This document shows positions 49,259 through 58,245 of a stretch of 64,000 nt of DNA, one piece after another. This DNA comes from Bradyrhizobium sp. CCBAU 51627 (GTDB taxonomy: Bacteria > Pseudomonadota > Alphaproteobacteria > Rhizobiales > Xanthobacteraceae). The stretch is from the NCBI RefSeq assembly GCF_028128765.1, contig NZ_LBJG01000090.1, positions 170,053 to 234,052 on the forward strand, in the 5' to 3' direction. The first letter of the stretch is position 1; the number at the start of each line of letters is the position of its first letter. Made by a program: the position numbers and the translations under genes. The notes under the pieces are model-generated. The model searched no databases. It was not told where the DNA came from and worked only from the letters and a program-made list of their open reading frames with translations.

Positions 49259-49726
49259 CTACCCGCTCGCGGCGCCGGCCTTGGCGAACCGCCGGCGGAT
49301 GCGCATCAACAACTGGTCGCAGACCTCGCGATAGGCGGCGAGCTTCTGGTCGCGGCTGCCTTCGATGGTCGTGGGATCCTGTGTCGGCCAATATTCGACG
49401 TCGGCCGCGAGCGTGCGGGTCAGCTCCAGCGCCTTGTGATGCGCCTCGGGCGAGAGCGTGATGATGAGGTCGAAATTCAGCCCCTCCCAGTCCTCCAGCT
49501 CTTCGAAGGTCTGCGGCTTGTGCGCGGAGATGTCCTGGCCGAGCTCGGCCATGACGGCGACGGCAAACGGATCGAGCTCGCCCTTCCTCGTGCCGGCGGA
49601 CTTCACATAGAGGCCCTGCGGGAACATGTGCTGCAACAGGCTCTCGGCCATCGGTGAGCGCACGCTGTTCATCGCGCAGGCGAACAGCACCGATTGCGGA
49701 TCGCGTGCGCGTGGGGGCGCAGCCAT
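49259..49726 (-). CDS. Low-molecular-weight phosphatase family protein
   Basis: 155 residues with the P-loop CAMNSVRSPM (C-x5-R-S) and the later DLIITLSPEAHHKA that replaces the usual catalytic DPY region. The family covers protein-tyrosine phosphatases and arsenate reductases. The CxxNSxRS form here is the conserved rhizobial variant next to UPF0262 and hisD. Six bases separate it from the UPF0262 gene, so it is part of the hisD operon. Confidence 0.85.
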   Translation of the reverse strand: MAAPPRARDPQSVLFACAMNSVRSPMAESLLQHMFPQGLYVKSAGTRKGELDPFAVAVMAELGQDISAHKPQTFEELEDWEGLNFDLIITLSPEAHHKALELTRTLAADVEYWPTQDPTTIEGSRDQKLAAYREVCDQLLMRIRRRFAKAGAASG

Positions 49727-49732
49727 CCGCGT

Positions 49733-50230
49733 TTAACCCTTCCAGTGAAGAACAGTAATGAGCGTGAACAGGCGGCGCGACGTCTCGAAGTCGACCCGCA
49801 CCTTGCCCTTCAGCCGCTCCTGCAGCGTGCGCGATCCCTCGTCATGGATGCCGCGGCGGCCCATGTCGATCGCCTCGATCTTGTCGGGGGTCGCGGTGCG
49901 GATTGCCTGGTAATAGCTGTCGCAGATCATGAAATAATCCTTCACGATCCGCCGGAACGGCGTCAACGACAGCAGATGCGCGACCACGGGCGTGCCGTCC
50001 TCGCGACGGATATCGAACATCAACCGGTTGCCGCTGATGCCGATATGCAGTGTGAACGGCCCCTTCCCATCGGCGCCTTCGGGCGCGAACAGGTTCTGCT
50101 CGATCAGATCGTAGATCGCAATCGCGCGCTCATGCTCGATGTCCGGCCCTGAACGGCCGATCGAGTCCTCGTCGAGGGTGACCGCGACGATGCGATTGGT
50201 CGAGTCGTCCTGTTCGGGCGGCTTTGTCAT
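49733..50230 (-). CDS. UPF0262 family protein
   Basis: 165 residues: NRIVAVTLDEDSIGRSGPDI, EHERAIAIYDLIEQN and FRRIVKDYFMICDSYYQAIR match UPF0262, a conserved alphaproteobacterial family of unknown function. The ATG overlaps the hisD stop (ATGA), so translation is coupled. The position after hisD is conserved in Rhizobiales. Confidence 0.9.
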   Translation of the reverse strand: MTKPPEQDDSTNRIVAVTLDEDSIGRSGPDIEHERAIAIYDLIEQNLFAPEGADGKGPFTLHIGISGNRLMFDIRREDGTPVVAHLLSLTPFRRIVKDYFMICDSYYQAIRTATPDKIEAIDMGRRGIHDEGSRTLQERLKGKVRVDFETSRRLFTLITVLHWKG

Positions 50231-51522
50231 GACAGATTGAGGCGCAATCCAATCGAGCGCGAATGGGCTTCCAGCCCCTCCGCTTGTCCGAGCGTCATCG
50301 CCGCCGGCCCCAGCGCACGCAGCTGGTCCGGACCGCATTTCAGGATCGATGTGCGCTTCATGAAGTCGTGCACCGACAGGCCTGAGGAGAACCGGGCCGA
50401 GCGTGCCGTCGGCAGGACGTGGTTGGAGCCACCGACATAATCGCCGATCGCCTCAGGCGTATGCGCCCCCAGGAACACCGCGCCGGCGTTGCGGATCTTG
50501 GCGGCGAGCGCATCGGGATCGCGGGTCATGATTTCGAGATGCTCGGCGGCGATGGCATCTGCGAGCGGAATGGCCTCAGTGAGGTTCTTCACCATGATGA
50601 TGGCGCCGAAATCGGTCCAGGAGCGGCCCGCGATTTCGGCGCGCGGCAGGGTCTTCAATTGAGCTTCGACGGCCTTCTCGACATCAGCCGCAAGCCGCGC
50701 CGAGTCGGTAATCAGGATCGACTGCGCGCTGGCATCGTGCTCGGCCTGCGCCAGCAAATCAGCGGCGATCCAGTCGGCATTGCCGGTGTCGTCGGCGATC
50801 ACCAGCACCTCGGAGGGACCGGCGATCATGTCGATGCCGACCTTGCCGAACACCAGCCGCTTGGCGGCGGCGACATAGGCATTGCCGGGACCGACGATCT
50901 TGGCGACCGGCGCGATCGTCGCCGTGCCATAAGCGAGCGCAGCCACCGCCTGTGCGCCGCCGACGCGGTAGATCTCGGTGACGCCACCGAGCGAGGCGGC
51001 CGCCAGCACCAGCGGATTGAGCTTGCCGTCGGGCGAGGGCACCACCATCACGAGGCGCGACACGCCGGCGACCTTGGCTGGCACCGCGTTCATCAGCACC
51101 GAGGACGGATAGGCCGCGGTGCCGCCGGGAACGTAGAGACCCGCGGATTCGATCGCAGTGTAGCGCCAGCCGAGCTCGACGCCGAGCGGATCGGTGAAGC
51201 GCTCGTCCTTCGGCAGCTGGCGGCGATGGTAAATCTCGATGCGGTCGCGCGCGAGTTTCAGCGCGTCCAGCGTCGCCGGCTCGCAGACCTTCGTCGCGGC
51301 TCCGATCTCGGCGGCCGAGACGCGAAGACCGGATGCATCCAGCCTCAAGCGGTCGAATTTTGCCGTGGCCTCGAGCAGAGCGGCATCGCCGCGTCTGGCC
51401 ACGTCATCGACAATCGCGCGCGCGGCGGTTTCGACATCGGCCGAGACTTCGCGCTTGGCGGCGAGGAAGGCCTGGAATCGCTGATCAAAATCGGCGCTGC
51501 TGCGGTCGAGACGAACGGGCAT
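50227..51522 (-). CDS. hisD: Histidinol dehydrogenase
   Basis: 431 residues, the normal length. Landmarks are SAGLYVPGGTAAYPSSVLMN, VGGAQAVAALAYGT, IDMIAGPSEVLVIAD, LLAQAEHDASAQ and AEHLEIMTRDP, including the zinc and catalytic His/Glu residues. It performs the last two oxidations of histidine synthesis (L-histidinol to L-histidine). I chose the ATG at 51522 (MPVRLDRSSADF), since the 20 residues before it are low-complexity. It lies between DUF2948 and UPF0262, a standard rhizobial order. Confidence 0.96.
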   Translation of the reverse strand: MPVRLDRSSADFDQRFQAFLAAKREVSADVETAARAIVDDVARRGDAALLEATAKFDRLRLDASGLRVSAAEIGAATKVCEPATLDALKLARDRIEIYHRRQLPKDERFTDPLGVELGWRYTAIESAGLYVPGGTAAYPSSVLMNAVPAKVAGVSRLVMVVPSPDGKLNPLVLAAASLGGVTEIYRVGGAQAVAALAYGTATIAPVAKIVGPGNAYVAAAKRLVFGKVGIDMIAGPSEVLVIADDTGNADWIAADLLAQAEHDASAQSILITDSARLAADVEKAVEAQLKTLPRAEIAGRSWTDFGAIIMVKNLTEAIPLADAIAAEHLEIMTRDPDALAAKIRNAGAVFLGAHTPEAIGDYVGGSNHVLPTARSARFSSGLSVHDFMKRTSILKCGPDQLRALGPAAMTLGQAEGLEAHSRSIGLRLNLS

Positions 51523-51691
51523 TTGGGGCTTGGCTTCTGCTGGTTGAGGGGGCGCAGTCTGGCTCACCGGCCCCCTGCTCAATGGCGCGACGGGGAAGCT
51601 GCGTCAACCCTTGCAAGCCTCCTTGGCAGCCCCCCTTTGAAGCTACCGTCCCGGCGAGGCCTGACCCAACCGAGCTGGTATCCAGGCCGCC

Positions 51692-52141
51692 TCACCCCTC
51701 CCCCTCAATCCGAACTCCTGTCCCCAGTTCGTCCGTCCCCAGATCGGTCAGCTGGCATTCCAGGCATTCGACGTCGAGCCGGATCGCGCCCCCGTGGGCA
51801 AACAGCAGCAGCGCGCTGCCGCCGGGCTCCTCGTCGCGGCCGTCCTGCGGGTGGAATTCGATGCCGACGAGGTCCAGAATCTTGTCCGGAGCTCCCAAAT
51901 CGATGTTTCGCGATTTACAGGCGAGCACGCGGTCGAAGCGGAGCGCCGCGACCAGCCGGCGCGGTTCGGTCTCTCCCTCCAGCGTCTGCTCCCAGTCCAG
52001 CCGGCTCATGCCGACCACCAGCCGCTTCTCGCCCTGCCGCCAGATGATGTCTGAAGGCTGGACGCGGGCATCCTGCACATGGGTCGAGATCACGGCGAGA
52101 TCGTCGGCATCGAGCGCAATCAGTTTGAGCTGGGGAGACAT
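51692..52141 (-). CDS. DUF2948 family protein
   Basis: 149 residues beginning SPQLKLIALDADDLAVISTH, with QDARVQPSDIIW and IRLDVECLECQLTDLG, the DUF2948 pattern. It is an alphaproteobacterial family of unknown function that usually precedes hisD. AAGGAG lies 11 bases before the ATG. In relatives murA is often the next gene upstream; here an unrelated hydrolase is found instead. Confidence 0.88.
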   Translation of the reverse strand: MSPQLKLIALDADDLAVISTHVQDARVQPSDIIWRQGEKRLVVGMSRLDWEQTLEGETEPRRLVAALRFDRVLACKSRNIDLGAPDKILDLVGIEFHPQDGRDEEPGGSALLLFAHGGAIRLDVECLECQLTDLGTDELGTGVRIEGEG

Positions 52142-52301
52142 TACCGACACTTCTCCTTGCGGGACCCGACGCGGCTCAACGCGCACAGGCGCCGAAATAT
52201 CCAAAGGTTCGCGGCCGAAGCGGCGGCCGCGAGCCCGGAGGATATACCGGTCAGCCTCGCTGAGACATCCCGTCCTTTCCCGCGCGCTAGAAGCGGGCCG
52301 C

Positions 52302-53126
52302 TCAGCCCTTGAAGAACGCCAGCAGATCCGCGTTGATCGTCTCTGCTTCCGTGGTCGGCATGCCATGCGGAAAACCCTTGTACGTCTTCAGCGTGCCTTT
52401 CTTGAGCAGCTTGGCCGACAGCGGTGCGGAATCGGCGTAGGGCACGACCTGATCGTCGTCGCCATGCATCACCAGCACTGGCACGTTGATCTTCTTCAGA
52501 TCTTCGGTGAAATCGGTCTGCGAGAACGCGACGATGCCGTCGTAATGCGCCTTCGCGCCGCCCATCATTCCCTGACGCCACCAGTTCTGGATCACCGCTT
52601 CTGACGGCTTTGCGCCGGGGCGGTTGTAACCATAGAAGGGACCGGCGGCGATGTCGCGGTAGAACGCCGAGCGGCCGGCGGCGAGCGCGGCCTGGAAGCC
52701 GTCGAACACGCTCTTCGGCAGACCGCCGGGATTGGCGTCCGTCTTCACCATCAGCGGCGGCACCGCGGAGAGGATCGCGGCCTTCGCCACGCGAGACTCG
52801 CCGTGGCGCGCGATGTAGTGCACCACCTCGCCGCCGCCGGTGGAATGGCCGACATGCAGGGCGTTCTTGAGATCGAGATGCGCAGTCAGCGCCGCGAGAT
52901 CGTCGGCGTAATGATCCATGTCGTGGCCGTCGGCGACCTGCGCCGAGCGGCCATGGCCGCGGCGGTCATGCGCGATGACGCGATAGCCGCGGGTGACGAA
53001 GAACATCATCTGCGCGTCCCAGTCGTCTGACGACAGTGGCCAGCCATGGCTGAACACGATCGGCTGGCCCGAGCCCCAATCCTTGTAGAAAATCTCGACG
53101 CCGTCTTTGGTGGTGATGATAGGCAT
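52302..53126 (-). CDS. Alpha/beta hydrolase, non-haem chloroperoxidase-like
   Basis: 274 residues. The oxyanion region FSHGWPLSSDDWDAQM, the nucleophile elbow GHSTGGGEV, the acid in MHGDDDQVVPY and the His in GFPHGMPT give a complete Ser-Asp-His triad. The full layout matches the cofactor-free bacterial perhydrolase/chloroperoxidase group; in vivo these are esterases of unclear substrate. It follows a small membrane-protein gene by 25 bases on the same strand, so they may be co-transcribed. Confidence 0.9.
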   Translation of the reverse strand: MPIITTKDGVEIFYKDWGSGQPIVFSHGWPLSSDDWDAQMMFFVTRGYRVIAHDRRGHGRSAQVADGHDMDHYADDLAALTAHLDLKNALHVGHSTGGGEVVHYIARHGESRVAKAAILSAVPPLMVKTDANPGGLPKSVFDGFQAALAAGRSAFYRDIAAGPFYGYNRPGAKPSEAVIQNWWRQGMMGGAKAHYDGIVAFSQTDFTEDLKKINVPVLVMHGDDDQVVPYADSAPLSAKLLKKGTLKTYKGFPHGMPTTEAETINADLLAFFKG

Positions 53127-53151
53127 GGGGAACTCCTTCAGTCAGAAACGA

Positions 53152-53661
53152 TCAGGCGAACGCCATCGGCTTGTAGCGGCGCCAGGCGCCGATGGTCAGC
53201 AGCACGAAGAACACCAGCACGATGCCCTGCACCACGGCGAACACGGGGCCCGACGGCGGCGCCGGCGGCACGGCCGGGGCGAGTGCGGCCAGCGCCGGCA
53301 CTTTCAGGAACGACTGGATGATCAGCACGAAGACGTTGAAGTAGAGCGAGATCATCGCGGTCACGATGTAGACCGGCCGCCATGCCCCCGAAAGTTTCAT
53401 GCCATAGAGCGCGATGCAGGCGATCGCGAGCAGCACCAGCGAGAGGGCGGCGATGATGTACGAGGGCAGCAGCTCCTTGAACGGAAACAGGAAGCCAGTG
53501 GCGTTGGTGAGGATGGTGAACAGCAGGAAGATCGCGGTGAGGCCCGGCATCGGCTTCGAGCCGAGCAGGCCGAACATCACGGCAAGGCCAGCGACAATGC
53601 CGATCAGGCTGATGATGACGTGGACCAACGTGAAGGCGGCAAGGCTCAAGCCGAGAACCAT
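53152..53661 (-). CDS. Four-helix membrane protein, function unknown
   Basis: 169 residues with four to five membrane helices (LAAFTLVHVIISLIGIVAGL; GLTAIFLLFTILTNATGFLF; IIAALSLVLLAIACIALYGM; VYIVTAMISLYFNVFVLIIQ) and a Pro-rich periplasmic loop (AVPPAPPSGP) before the last. No catalytic motif is recognised. It lies upstream of the alpha/beta hydrolase. About 200 bases to the right contain no gene. Confidence 0.7.
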   Translation of the reverse strand: MVLGLSLAAFTLVHVIISLIGIVAGLAVMFGLLGSKPMPGLTAIFLLFTILTNATGFLFPFKELLPSYIIAALSLVLLAIACIALYGMKLSGAWRPVYIVTAMISLYFNVFVLIIQSFLKVPALAALAPAVPPAPPSGPVFAVVQGIVLVFFVLLTIGAWRRYKPMAFA

Positions 53662-53870
53662 GGCATCTCTCCTACTCTCTGCATTGAGATCTGGAGATTG
53701 ATATTACGCCCCTCACCGGATTACCACCTGCACTCGCATCACACGTGCGCGTGCAGCCATGCGTGTTCGTGCGAATCGAAAAACGCATGGCTGTTTTTTT
53801 TGCACTGCTGTCACAAACGACGGCAGTTTTGGACGCGGACCAAACTTTCGATGAAAGTTGAATCGATCCT

Positions 53871-54179
53871 TCACACTTCCTTGGTGTCGAAGATCAGCAG
53901 ATCGGCGCCGCCGCTGGCGAATTTCGGCACGTCGCCTGCGGCTGCCTTGCCCGCCTCGCTGCCGAAGGCCTTCTGGATATCGCCCACGCTGTCGAAGGTG
54001 AGAATGGCAACGAGGTGAATGCCCGATGGTCCGGCAGGCGAACCGACCGCGCCGGTGCTGACGGCGTATTTCTTGAGGCCAGGAAGCTTCTTGGCGAGCG
54101 GAATGTGGGTTTCGGCATAGTGCTTGTCGAAGGCAGCAGCGTCTTTGGGCGTTTTGTAGAGCACGACGAGTTCGGCCAT
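53871..54179 (-). CDS. EthD family protein
   Basis: 102 residues: AELVVLYKTPKDAAAFDKHY, then AETHIPLAKKLPGLKKYAV, is the EthD dimeric ferredoxin-like fold signature with the Hxx-L-A-K loop. Members bind or rearrange small organic molecules; the first was found with ethyl tert-butyl ether degradation. Nothing nearby shows its substrate. A GGAGG lies just before the ATG. Confidence 0.88.
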   Translation of the reverse strand: MAELVVLYKTPKDAAAFDKHYAETHIPLAKKLPGLKKYAVSTGAVGSPAGPSGIHLVAILTFDSVGDIQKAFGSEAGKAAAGDVPKFASGGADLLIFDTKEV

Positions 54180-54300
54180 TTAGTCCTCCCAGTTCAGTCT
54201 TTGTCTTCGCGCGATTGGCCTCGCGACGCGTCGAGTGTCCGTGGGACAAAGCAAGATGGCAAGTCACATTCGACTTGCCATCCGCTTGTCATATCCTTGA

Positions 54301-56007
54301 CTAAAGCGCCGGTTTTGCGGCGTCGCCGAGATAGCCGTGCAGCGAGGCTACGACCTGCGCGCCTTCGCCGATGGCGCCGCCGACGCGCTTGACCGATCCG
54401 GAGCGGACATCGCCGACGGCGAAGACGCCGGGGACGGAGGTCTCGAGCGGCGCCACCAGCTTGCCCTGGTTCAGCTCGGACTGCGCGCCTGTGACGACGA
54501 AGCCGGCACGATCGAGCGTGACGCCGCAGCCGTCGAGCCAGGCGGTGGCGGGATCGGCGCCGACGAACAGGAACAGGTTCTTGATGTCGGCAGAATCCTC
54601 GTCATCGGACAGCCGGCTCCTCCAGCGGATCCGTCGCAGCAGCGCAGCCTCGTCGCCTTCGAGGGCCGTGATCTCGGTGTTGAACAGCAGCTCGATGTTC
54701 GGCGTCGCTTCGATGCGCTCGATGAGATAGCGCGACATGCTGGCGCCAAGCCCGCCGCCGCGAATGATCATCAGCACTTTCTTGGCATGTCCCGACAGGA
54801 ACACGGCCGCCTGCCCCGCCGAATTGCCGGCGCCGACCAGCGCCACCTCTTCGCCGGCACACAGCTTGGCCTCGATCGGGGAGGCCCAGTACCAGACGCC
54901 GCGACCCTCGAACTTGTCGAGGTTCGCAATGTCGGGCCGGCGATAGCGCGCACCGCTCGCCACCACGACCGAACGCGAGCGCAGGGGATCGCTGCCGTCG
55001 AGCGCAACGGAAAACGCACCGTCCTTGCCCGTGCAGTCGAGCGACTTCACGGTCACGGGAATCATGATGTCAGCGCCGAATTTTTGCGCCTGGTTGAAGG
55101 CGCGAGCGGTCAGCGCCAGTCCGGAAATGCCGGTCGGAAAACCCAGATAGTTTTCGATGCGCGCGCTGGCGCCGGCCTGACCGCCGAAGGCTCGGGTGTC
55201 GAGCACGGCGACCGAAAGCCCTTCGGACGCCGCATACACGGCGGTGGCGAGCCCGGCCGGGCCGCAGCCGACGATCGCCACGTCGTAGATGCGGTCATTG
55301 CGCGGGCCGCCGATCATGCCGATCGCACGCGCAAGCTCGGTCTCGCCGGGGTTGCGCAGCACGGCGCCATCGGAGGTGACGACCAGCGGCCAATCTTCGG
55401 GCTTCGGCGAATAGCGCGCGATCAATTCAGCGGCATCGCGGTCACGGTCGGGATCGAGCAGATGATGTGGCTGGCCGTTGCGGGTGAGAAAGCCCTGCAA
55501 GCGGACCACGCCGGCCGAATGCGAGGGACCGATCAGCACCGTGCCGCCGACGCCGGCCTGGAGCAGATTGACCCGGCGCAGGATCAGCGCGCGCATGATG
55601 CGCTCGCCGAGCTCGGCTTCCGCAACCAATAGCGCGCGCAGGCGCTCGGGCGGCAGCAGCAGCGTCTCGACATCGCCTTCGGCGCGGCCATCGACCAGCG
55701 CCGGGCGGCCGGAGAGCTGGCCGAGCTCGGCCAGAAATTGGCCCGGGCCCTGGTCGATCAGCGGCGAAACATTGCCAAGCCCATCGCGCTGGGTGATGGC
55801 CACATGGCCCTTCAACACGACGAACATGCCCGGACCCGGCTTGCCGGTCTCGAACAGCAGCTCGCCGTCCTTATAGACGCGAAGCTCGCCGAAATTCCTG
55901 AGACGTTCGATCTCGGCGGACGTCAGCGTCGGAAACGTCTGCTCGGGGCGGGTGAAGCGCGCCATCTGCGCGTCGCGATCGGTTCGGTCCTGCTCGTTCT
56001 GCCCCAT
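54301..56007 (-). CDS. Cyclic nucleotide-domain / thioredoxin-reductase-like FAD oxidoreductase fusion
   Basis: About 568 residues. Residues ~30-150 form a cyclic nucleotide-binding domain (LLFETGKPGPGMFVVLKGHV). A short linker domain (GFLTRNGQPHHLLDPDRDRD) follows, then a thioredoxin-reductase-like FAD/NAD part (VAIVGCGPAGLATAVYAASE; RIENYLGFPTGISG; VALVGAGNSAGQAAVFLSG; GVFAVGDVRSGSVKRV). The redox CxxC of thioredoxin reductase (CATC) is replaced by YWASPIEA, so it cannot reduce a disulfide the normal way. The start may lie two codons earlier at a GTG. A cyclic nucleotide may control the oxidoreductase. Confidence 0.9.
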   Translation of the reverse strand: MGQNEQDRTDRDAQMARFTRPEQTFPTLTSAEIERLRNFGELRVYKDGELLFETGKPGPGMFVVLKGHVAITQRDGLGNVSPLIDQGPGQFLAELGQLSGRPALVDGRAEGDVETLLLPPERLRALLVAEAELGERIMRALILRRVNLLQAGVGGTVLIGPSHSAGVVRLQGFLTRNGQPHHLLDPDRDRDAAELIARYSPKPEDWPLVVTSDGAVLRNPGETELARAIGMIGGPRNDRIYDVAIVGCGPAGLATAVYAASEGLSVAVLDTRAFGGQAGASARIENYLGFPTGISGLALTARAFNQAQKFGADIMIPVTVKSLDCTGKDGAFSVALDGSDPLRSRSVVVASGARYRRPDIANLDKFEGRGVWYWASPIEAKLCAGEEVALVGAGNSAGQAAVFLSGHAKKVLMIIRGGGLGASMSRYLIERIEATPNIELLFNTEITALEGDEAALLRRIRWRSRLSDDEDSADIKNLFLFVGADPATAWLDGCGVTLDRAGFVVTGAQSELNQGKLVAPLETSVPGVFAVGDVRSGSVKRVGGAIGEGAQVVASLHGYLGDAAKPAL

Positions 56008-56033
56008 CGCCACGTCCACGCACTCCAAATTTT

Positions 56034-56222
56034 CTAGTTACCGGCCTCGCCGGCGGTCCCCTCATTTAGGGAATCATCGGCGGCTTGCGAGGGGTCGGCG
56101 CTTGCGGCCCGTTCGCGCGCCTGCGCCTTGCGCCGCTTCAAATTCTCCCGCAGCGCCGATTTCAGGCGGTCGTCCCGCGATGCCCTCGCCTGTCTTGCGC
56201 TCTTGTCGGTCTCGTCAGCCAT
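56034..56222 (-). CDS. Small charged hypothetical protein
   Basis: 62 residues, very hydrophilic: ADETDKSARQARASRDDRLK, then ENLKRRKAQARERAA and an acidic tail. It is predicted to be mostly helical. It lies 26 bases before the fusion oxidoreductase on the same strand, so they may be co-transcribed. Short basic-acidic proteins like this are common in Bradyrhizobium genomes without known function. Confidence 0.6.
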   Translation of the reverse strand: MADETDKSARQARASRDDRLKSALRENLKRRKAQARERAASADPSQAADDSLNEGTAGEAGN

Positions 56223-56536
56223 CACGGGTCCATCCAGCAGATGGCTGCTAACATGCCCAGAGAATGCGGCAGCTCAAGTGGCCCGGTAGCCGAGATCGTG
56301 CGAAATCCAAAATGGGTCGAATCCACCCCTGGGGCCAACTGGCCAGTTGGCGGGGGAAGCGGCCCCAAAATCGATGGAAAGTCGGTCGTTTCGGGCGAAA
56401 ACAGCCGTAATAACCCCGATATCGTCCCGATTTTCTCGTTTTGGCCGATCTTGCAAGCTTGCACAGCGGGGAGGCCTGTGGCAGATATCGGCCCGCTTGG
56501 TAGGCCCCTCGGGTGGCCGATTCTTATCCCAGCATT
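56223..56536. other. Intergenic region before tRNA-Thr
   Basis: This 314-base gap carries no convincing gene. It contains the short palindromic run GGGGCCAACTGGCCAGTTGG near 56330 (CCAACTGGCCAGTTGG is a perfect inverted repeat). Confidence 0.4.
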
Positions 56537-56611
56537 GCTGCCGTAGCTCAGTGGTAGAGCACTCCATTGGTAATGGAGAGGTCGACAGTTCAATCCTGTC
56601 TGGCAGCACCA
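56537..56611 (+). tRNA. tRNA-Thr (GGT)
   Basis: A 75-base cloverleaf: acceptor GCTGCCG/TGGCAGC, D arm GCTC...GAGC, anticodon stem CTCCA/TGGAG with loop TTGGTAA (anticodon GGT), T arm ACAGG-type TTCAATC, and encoded ACCA. It is followed by a repeat-rich kilobase without clear genes. Confidence 0.97.
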
Positions 56612-56689
56612 TCCATTCTTCTACAACAAGCACGGATCGGCATTCTCGCGGCACCGAACGCCCGAGTTTTGCTCGTCTCTGTTGCCCTC

Positions 56690-57190
56690 CTCCTCTGAAG
56701 AGGGCGCAGGGAAGACCGGGTGCCGACGGGCACCCGCGGTCCGCTGCGCGAAAATGTAGCGCAAGGAAACCGCACAGCAGCATACAGGTGACGCCGAACA
56801 CCCGGCCTTCCCTGCGCGGTGGTCGGACGGCTTATGCCGTGCTCTCCCCGGCGACGAATTCTTTGTTGTCACCGTCACTTGGCGAAAGATGACACACCGC
56901 GCCCGGTTGGGGCGATACGTCTCCGCCAAAGCTTGGCTGTAGCAACGACAGCCAGGACCACACGGTTTTGCCGTACGCATAGGCGCCGTTCGTACGACAC
57001 GGCTTGTGCCGGGCTCACGGGGTTCGGCTCAATCCTCCGCCCGCCCTGCCCTCACATCCGCGCCGGCGCTGCCGCGTCCACCGCTTCCCCAACCCACGTT
57101 CGTGACGACGTACGATCGCCCCTCTCCTTTGGGCCGGGATGGCGAAAGAATGCCGCAAAACCGAATTTCGGTAAAGTGGAATATTTTTGC
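56690..57190. repeat. Interspersed repeat-like element after tRNA-Thr
   Basis: The stretch from CTCCTCTGAAGAGGGCGCAG through TTCCCTGCGCGGTGG and the TTTGGGCCGGGATGGCGAAAG region does not code for a protein with normal composition. From memory of Bradyrhizobium genomes, very similar sequence recurs many times, often mis-annotated as Arg/Cys-rich hypothetical proteins. It has an internal hairpin (CGCAGGGAAGACCGGGTGCC versus the later GGCCTTCCCTGCG). Confidence 0.5.
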
Positions 57191-57313
57191 GGGGAGGGTT
57201 GACGACTATTGGGGTGTTTTGCCCGACGGCTCAATCGAGCAGCACCAGTTCGCCCGCGCAGGTAAGGTTAATTCTTCCTTTCGATTGTCGGTAAAATTTT
57301 ATCTATTATCGTC

Positions 57314-57451
57314 ATGGTCATTCAAGACGAATTCGGGGCTCCGATAGTGTTTGCGTTTTGCTTGATCGTGGCTGGGACTGCGTTGCTTCTGTCCGGCTTG
57401 GTTGCATTCGGCCTTCATCGAAACTCGCTCCACTCATTGGCGCTGCTATAG
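57314..57451 (+). CDS. Candidate 45-residue single-helix membrane protein
   Basis: MVIQDEFGAPIVFAFC... continues into a clean hydrophobic helix (LIVAGTALLLSGLVAFGLHR) and a short tail. The surroundings (57200-57320) are A/T-rich compared with the window. No clear ribosome binding site is seen. The gap 57191-57313 shows nothing else. It could be a small membrane protein or chance. Confidence 0.3.
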   Translation: MVIQDEFGAPIVFAFCLIVAGTALLLSGLVAFGLHRNSLHSLALL

Positions 57452-57467
57452 CCGGTCAATCCTCGGC

Positions 57468-57570
57468 TCACTGGATGGGGCGAACTCGTGGGTAGAGCGC
57501 AGCGAAACCCATCGAGACCTTGTTCGGTGGCATGCATGATGGGTTTCGCTGCGCTCTACCCATCCTACGC
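57468..57570. repeat. Third-type inverted repeat (copy 1)
   Basis: GGTAGAGCGCAGCGAAACCC and GGGTTTCGCTGCGCTCTACC are exact inverted arms separated by ATCGAGACC...GATGAT, followed by ATCCTACG. A degenerate copy lies at 60.06-60.15 kb. It lies at the 3' side of the HAD gene. Confidence 0.8.
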
Positions 57571-57573
57571 GGC

Positions 57574-58245
57574 CTACGCCCTCCCCGCAGGACAAGCCAG
57601 CAGCGACGGCAGATCGCTCATGCGATGAAAGACGCCGTCGCAGATCGCCACCAGCTCCTGTTCGGCGTCCGGATGACCGCCGGCAAAGCCCAGGACTTTC
57701 ATTCCAGCGGCCCTGGCTGCGCGGGCTCCGGACAACGAATCCTCGACAACGACGCAGGCCGGGGGCTGCGCGCCCATCGTTTGTGCCGCATGCAGGAACA
57801 GGCCGGGATCCGGCTTCCATGAACCGACCTCGTAGGCGCTGAAAATGCGGCCTTCGAAGTGGCCGAGAAGCTTCGTCAATCCGAGCGCATGCGTGAGCTT
57901 CGACATCGGCCCGTTCGACGCTACGCAAACGGGACTGTTGATCTCTGCCAGTGCGGCATGAATGCCATCGACAGGCTTCAATTCGGCCTCAAAAGCCAGC
58001 GCCGTTGCCTGTCGCACGTCGGCGACGAAACTATCCCGGACGCCGCGACCCAGCCGGCGCTCGATCTCGCGCACGCAATCGGCCATCTTGACCCCGCGGA
58101 AGCAACGCACGGCGTCCTCCACGCTGATCGCCACGCCTTCCTCGGCTGCGATGCGGGCAAACACGGTCAGCGCGATGACCTCGCTATCGACCAGAACGCC
58201 GTCGGAATCGAAGATGATGAGTTCGGGAGTTATGCGCGCATTCAT
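57574..58245 (-). CDS. HAD family hydrolase (phosphoglycolate phosphatase/beta-PGM-like)
   Basis: 223 residues with motif I IFDSDGVLVDSE, motif II VCVASNG, the Lys in SWKPDPGLFLHAA and motif IV VVEDSLSGARAARAAGM. The cap helices follow motif I directly, so this is subclass IA, like phosphoglycolate phosphatase and beta-phosphoglucomutase. It dephosphorylates a small metabolite of unknown identity. Its ATG overlaps the stop of the cyclic nucleotide-binding gene upstream (ATGA). Confidence 0.88.
   Translation of the reverse strand: MNARITPELIIFDSDGVLVDSEVIALTVFARIAAEEGVAISVEDAVRCFRGVKMADCVREIERRLGRGVRDSFVADVRQATALAFEAELKPVDGIHAALAEINSPVCVASNGPMSKLTHALGLTKLLGHFEGRIFSAYEVGSWKPDPGLFLHAAQTMGAQPPACVVVEDSLSGARAARAAGMKVLGFAGGHPDAEQELVAICDGVFHRMSDLPSLLACPAGRA

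Noticed and set aside
56621..56980. A 119-codon Arg/Cys-rich frame after tRNA-Thr
   Set aside because: It falls in the interspersed repeat-like element and has the composition of frames commonly mis-annotated within it.
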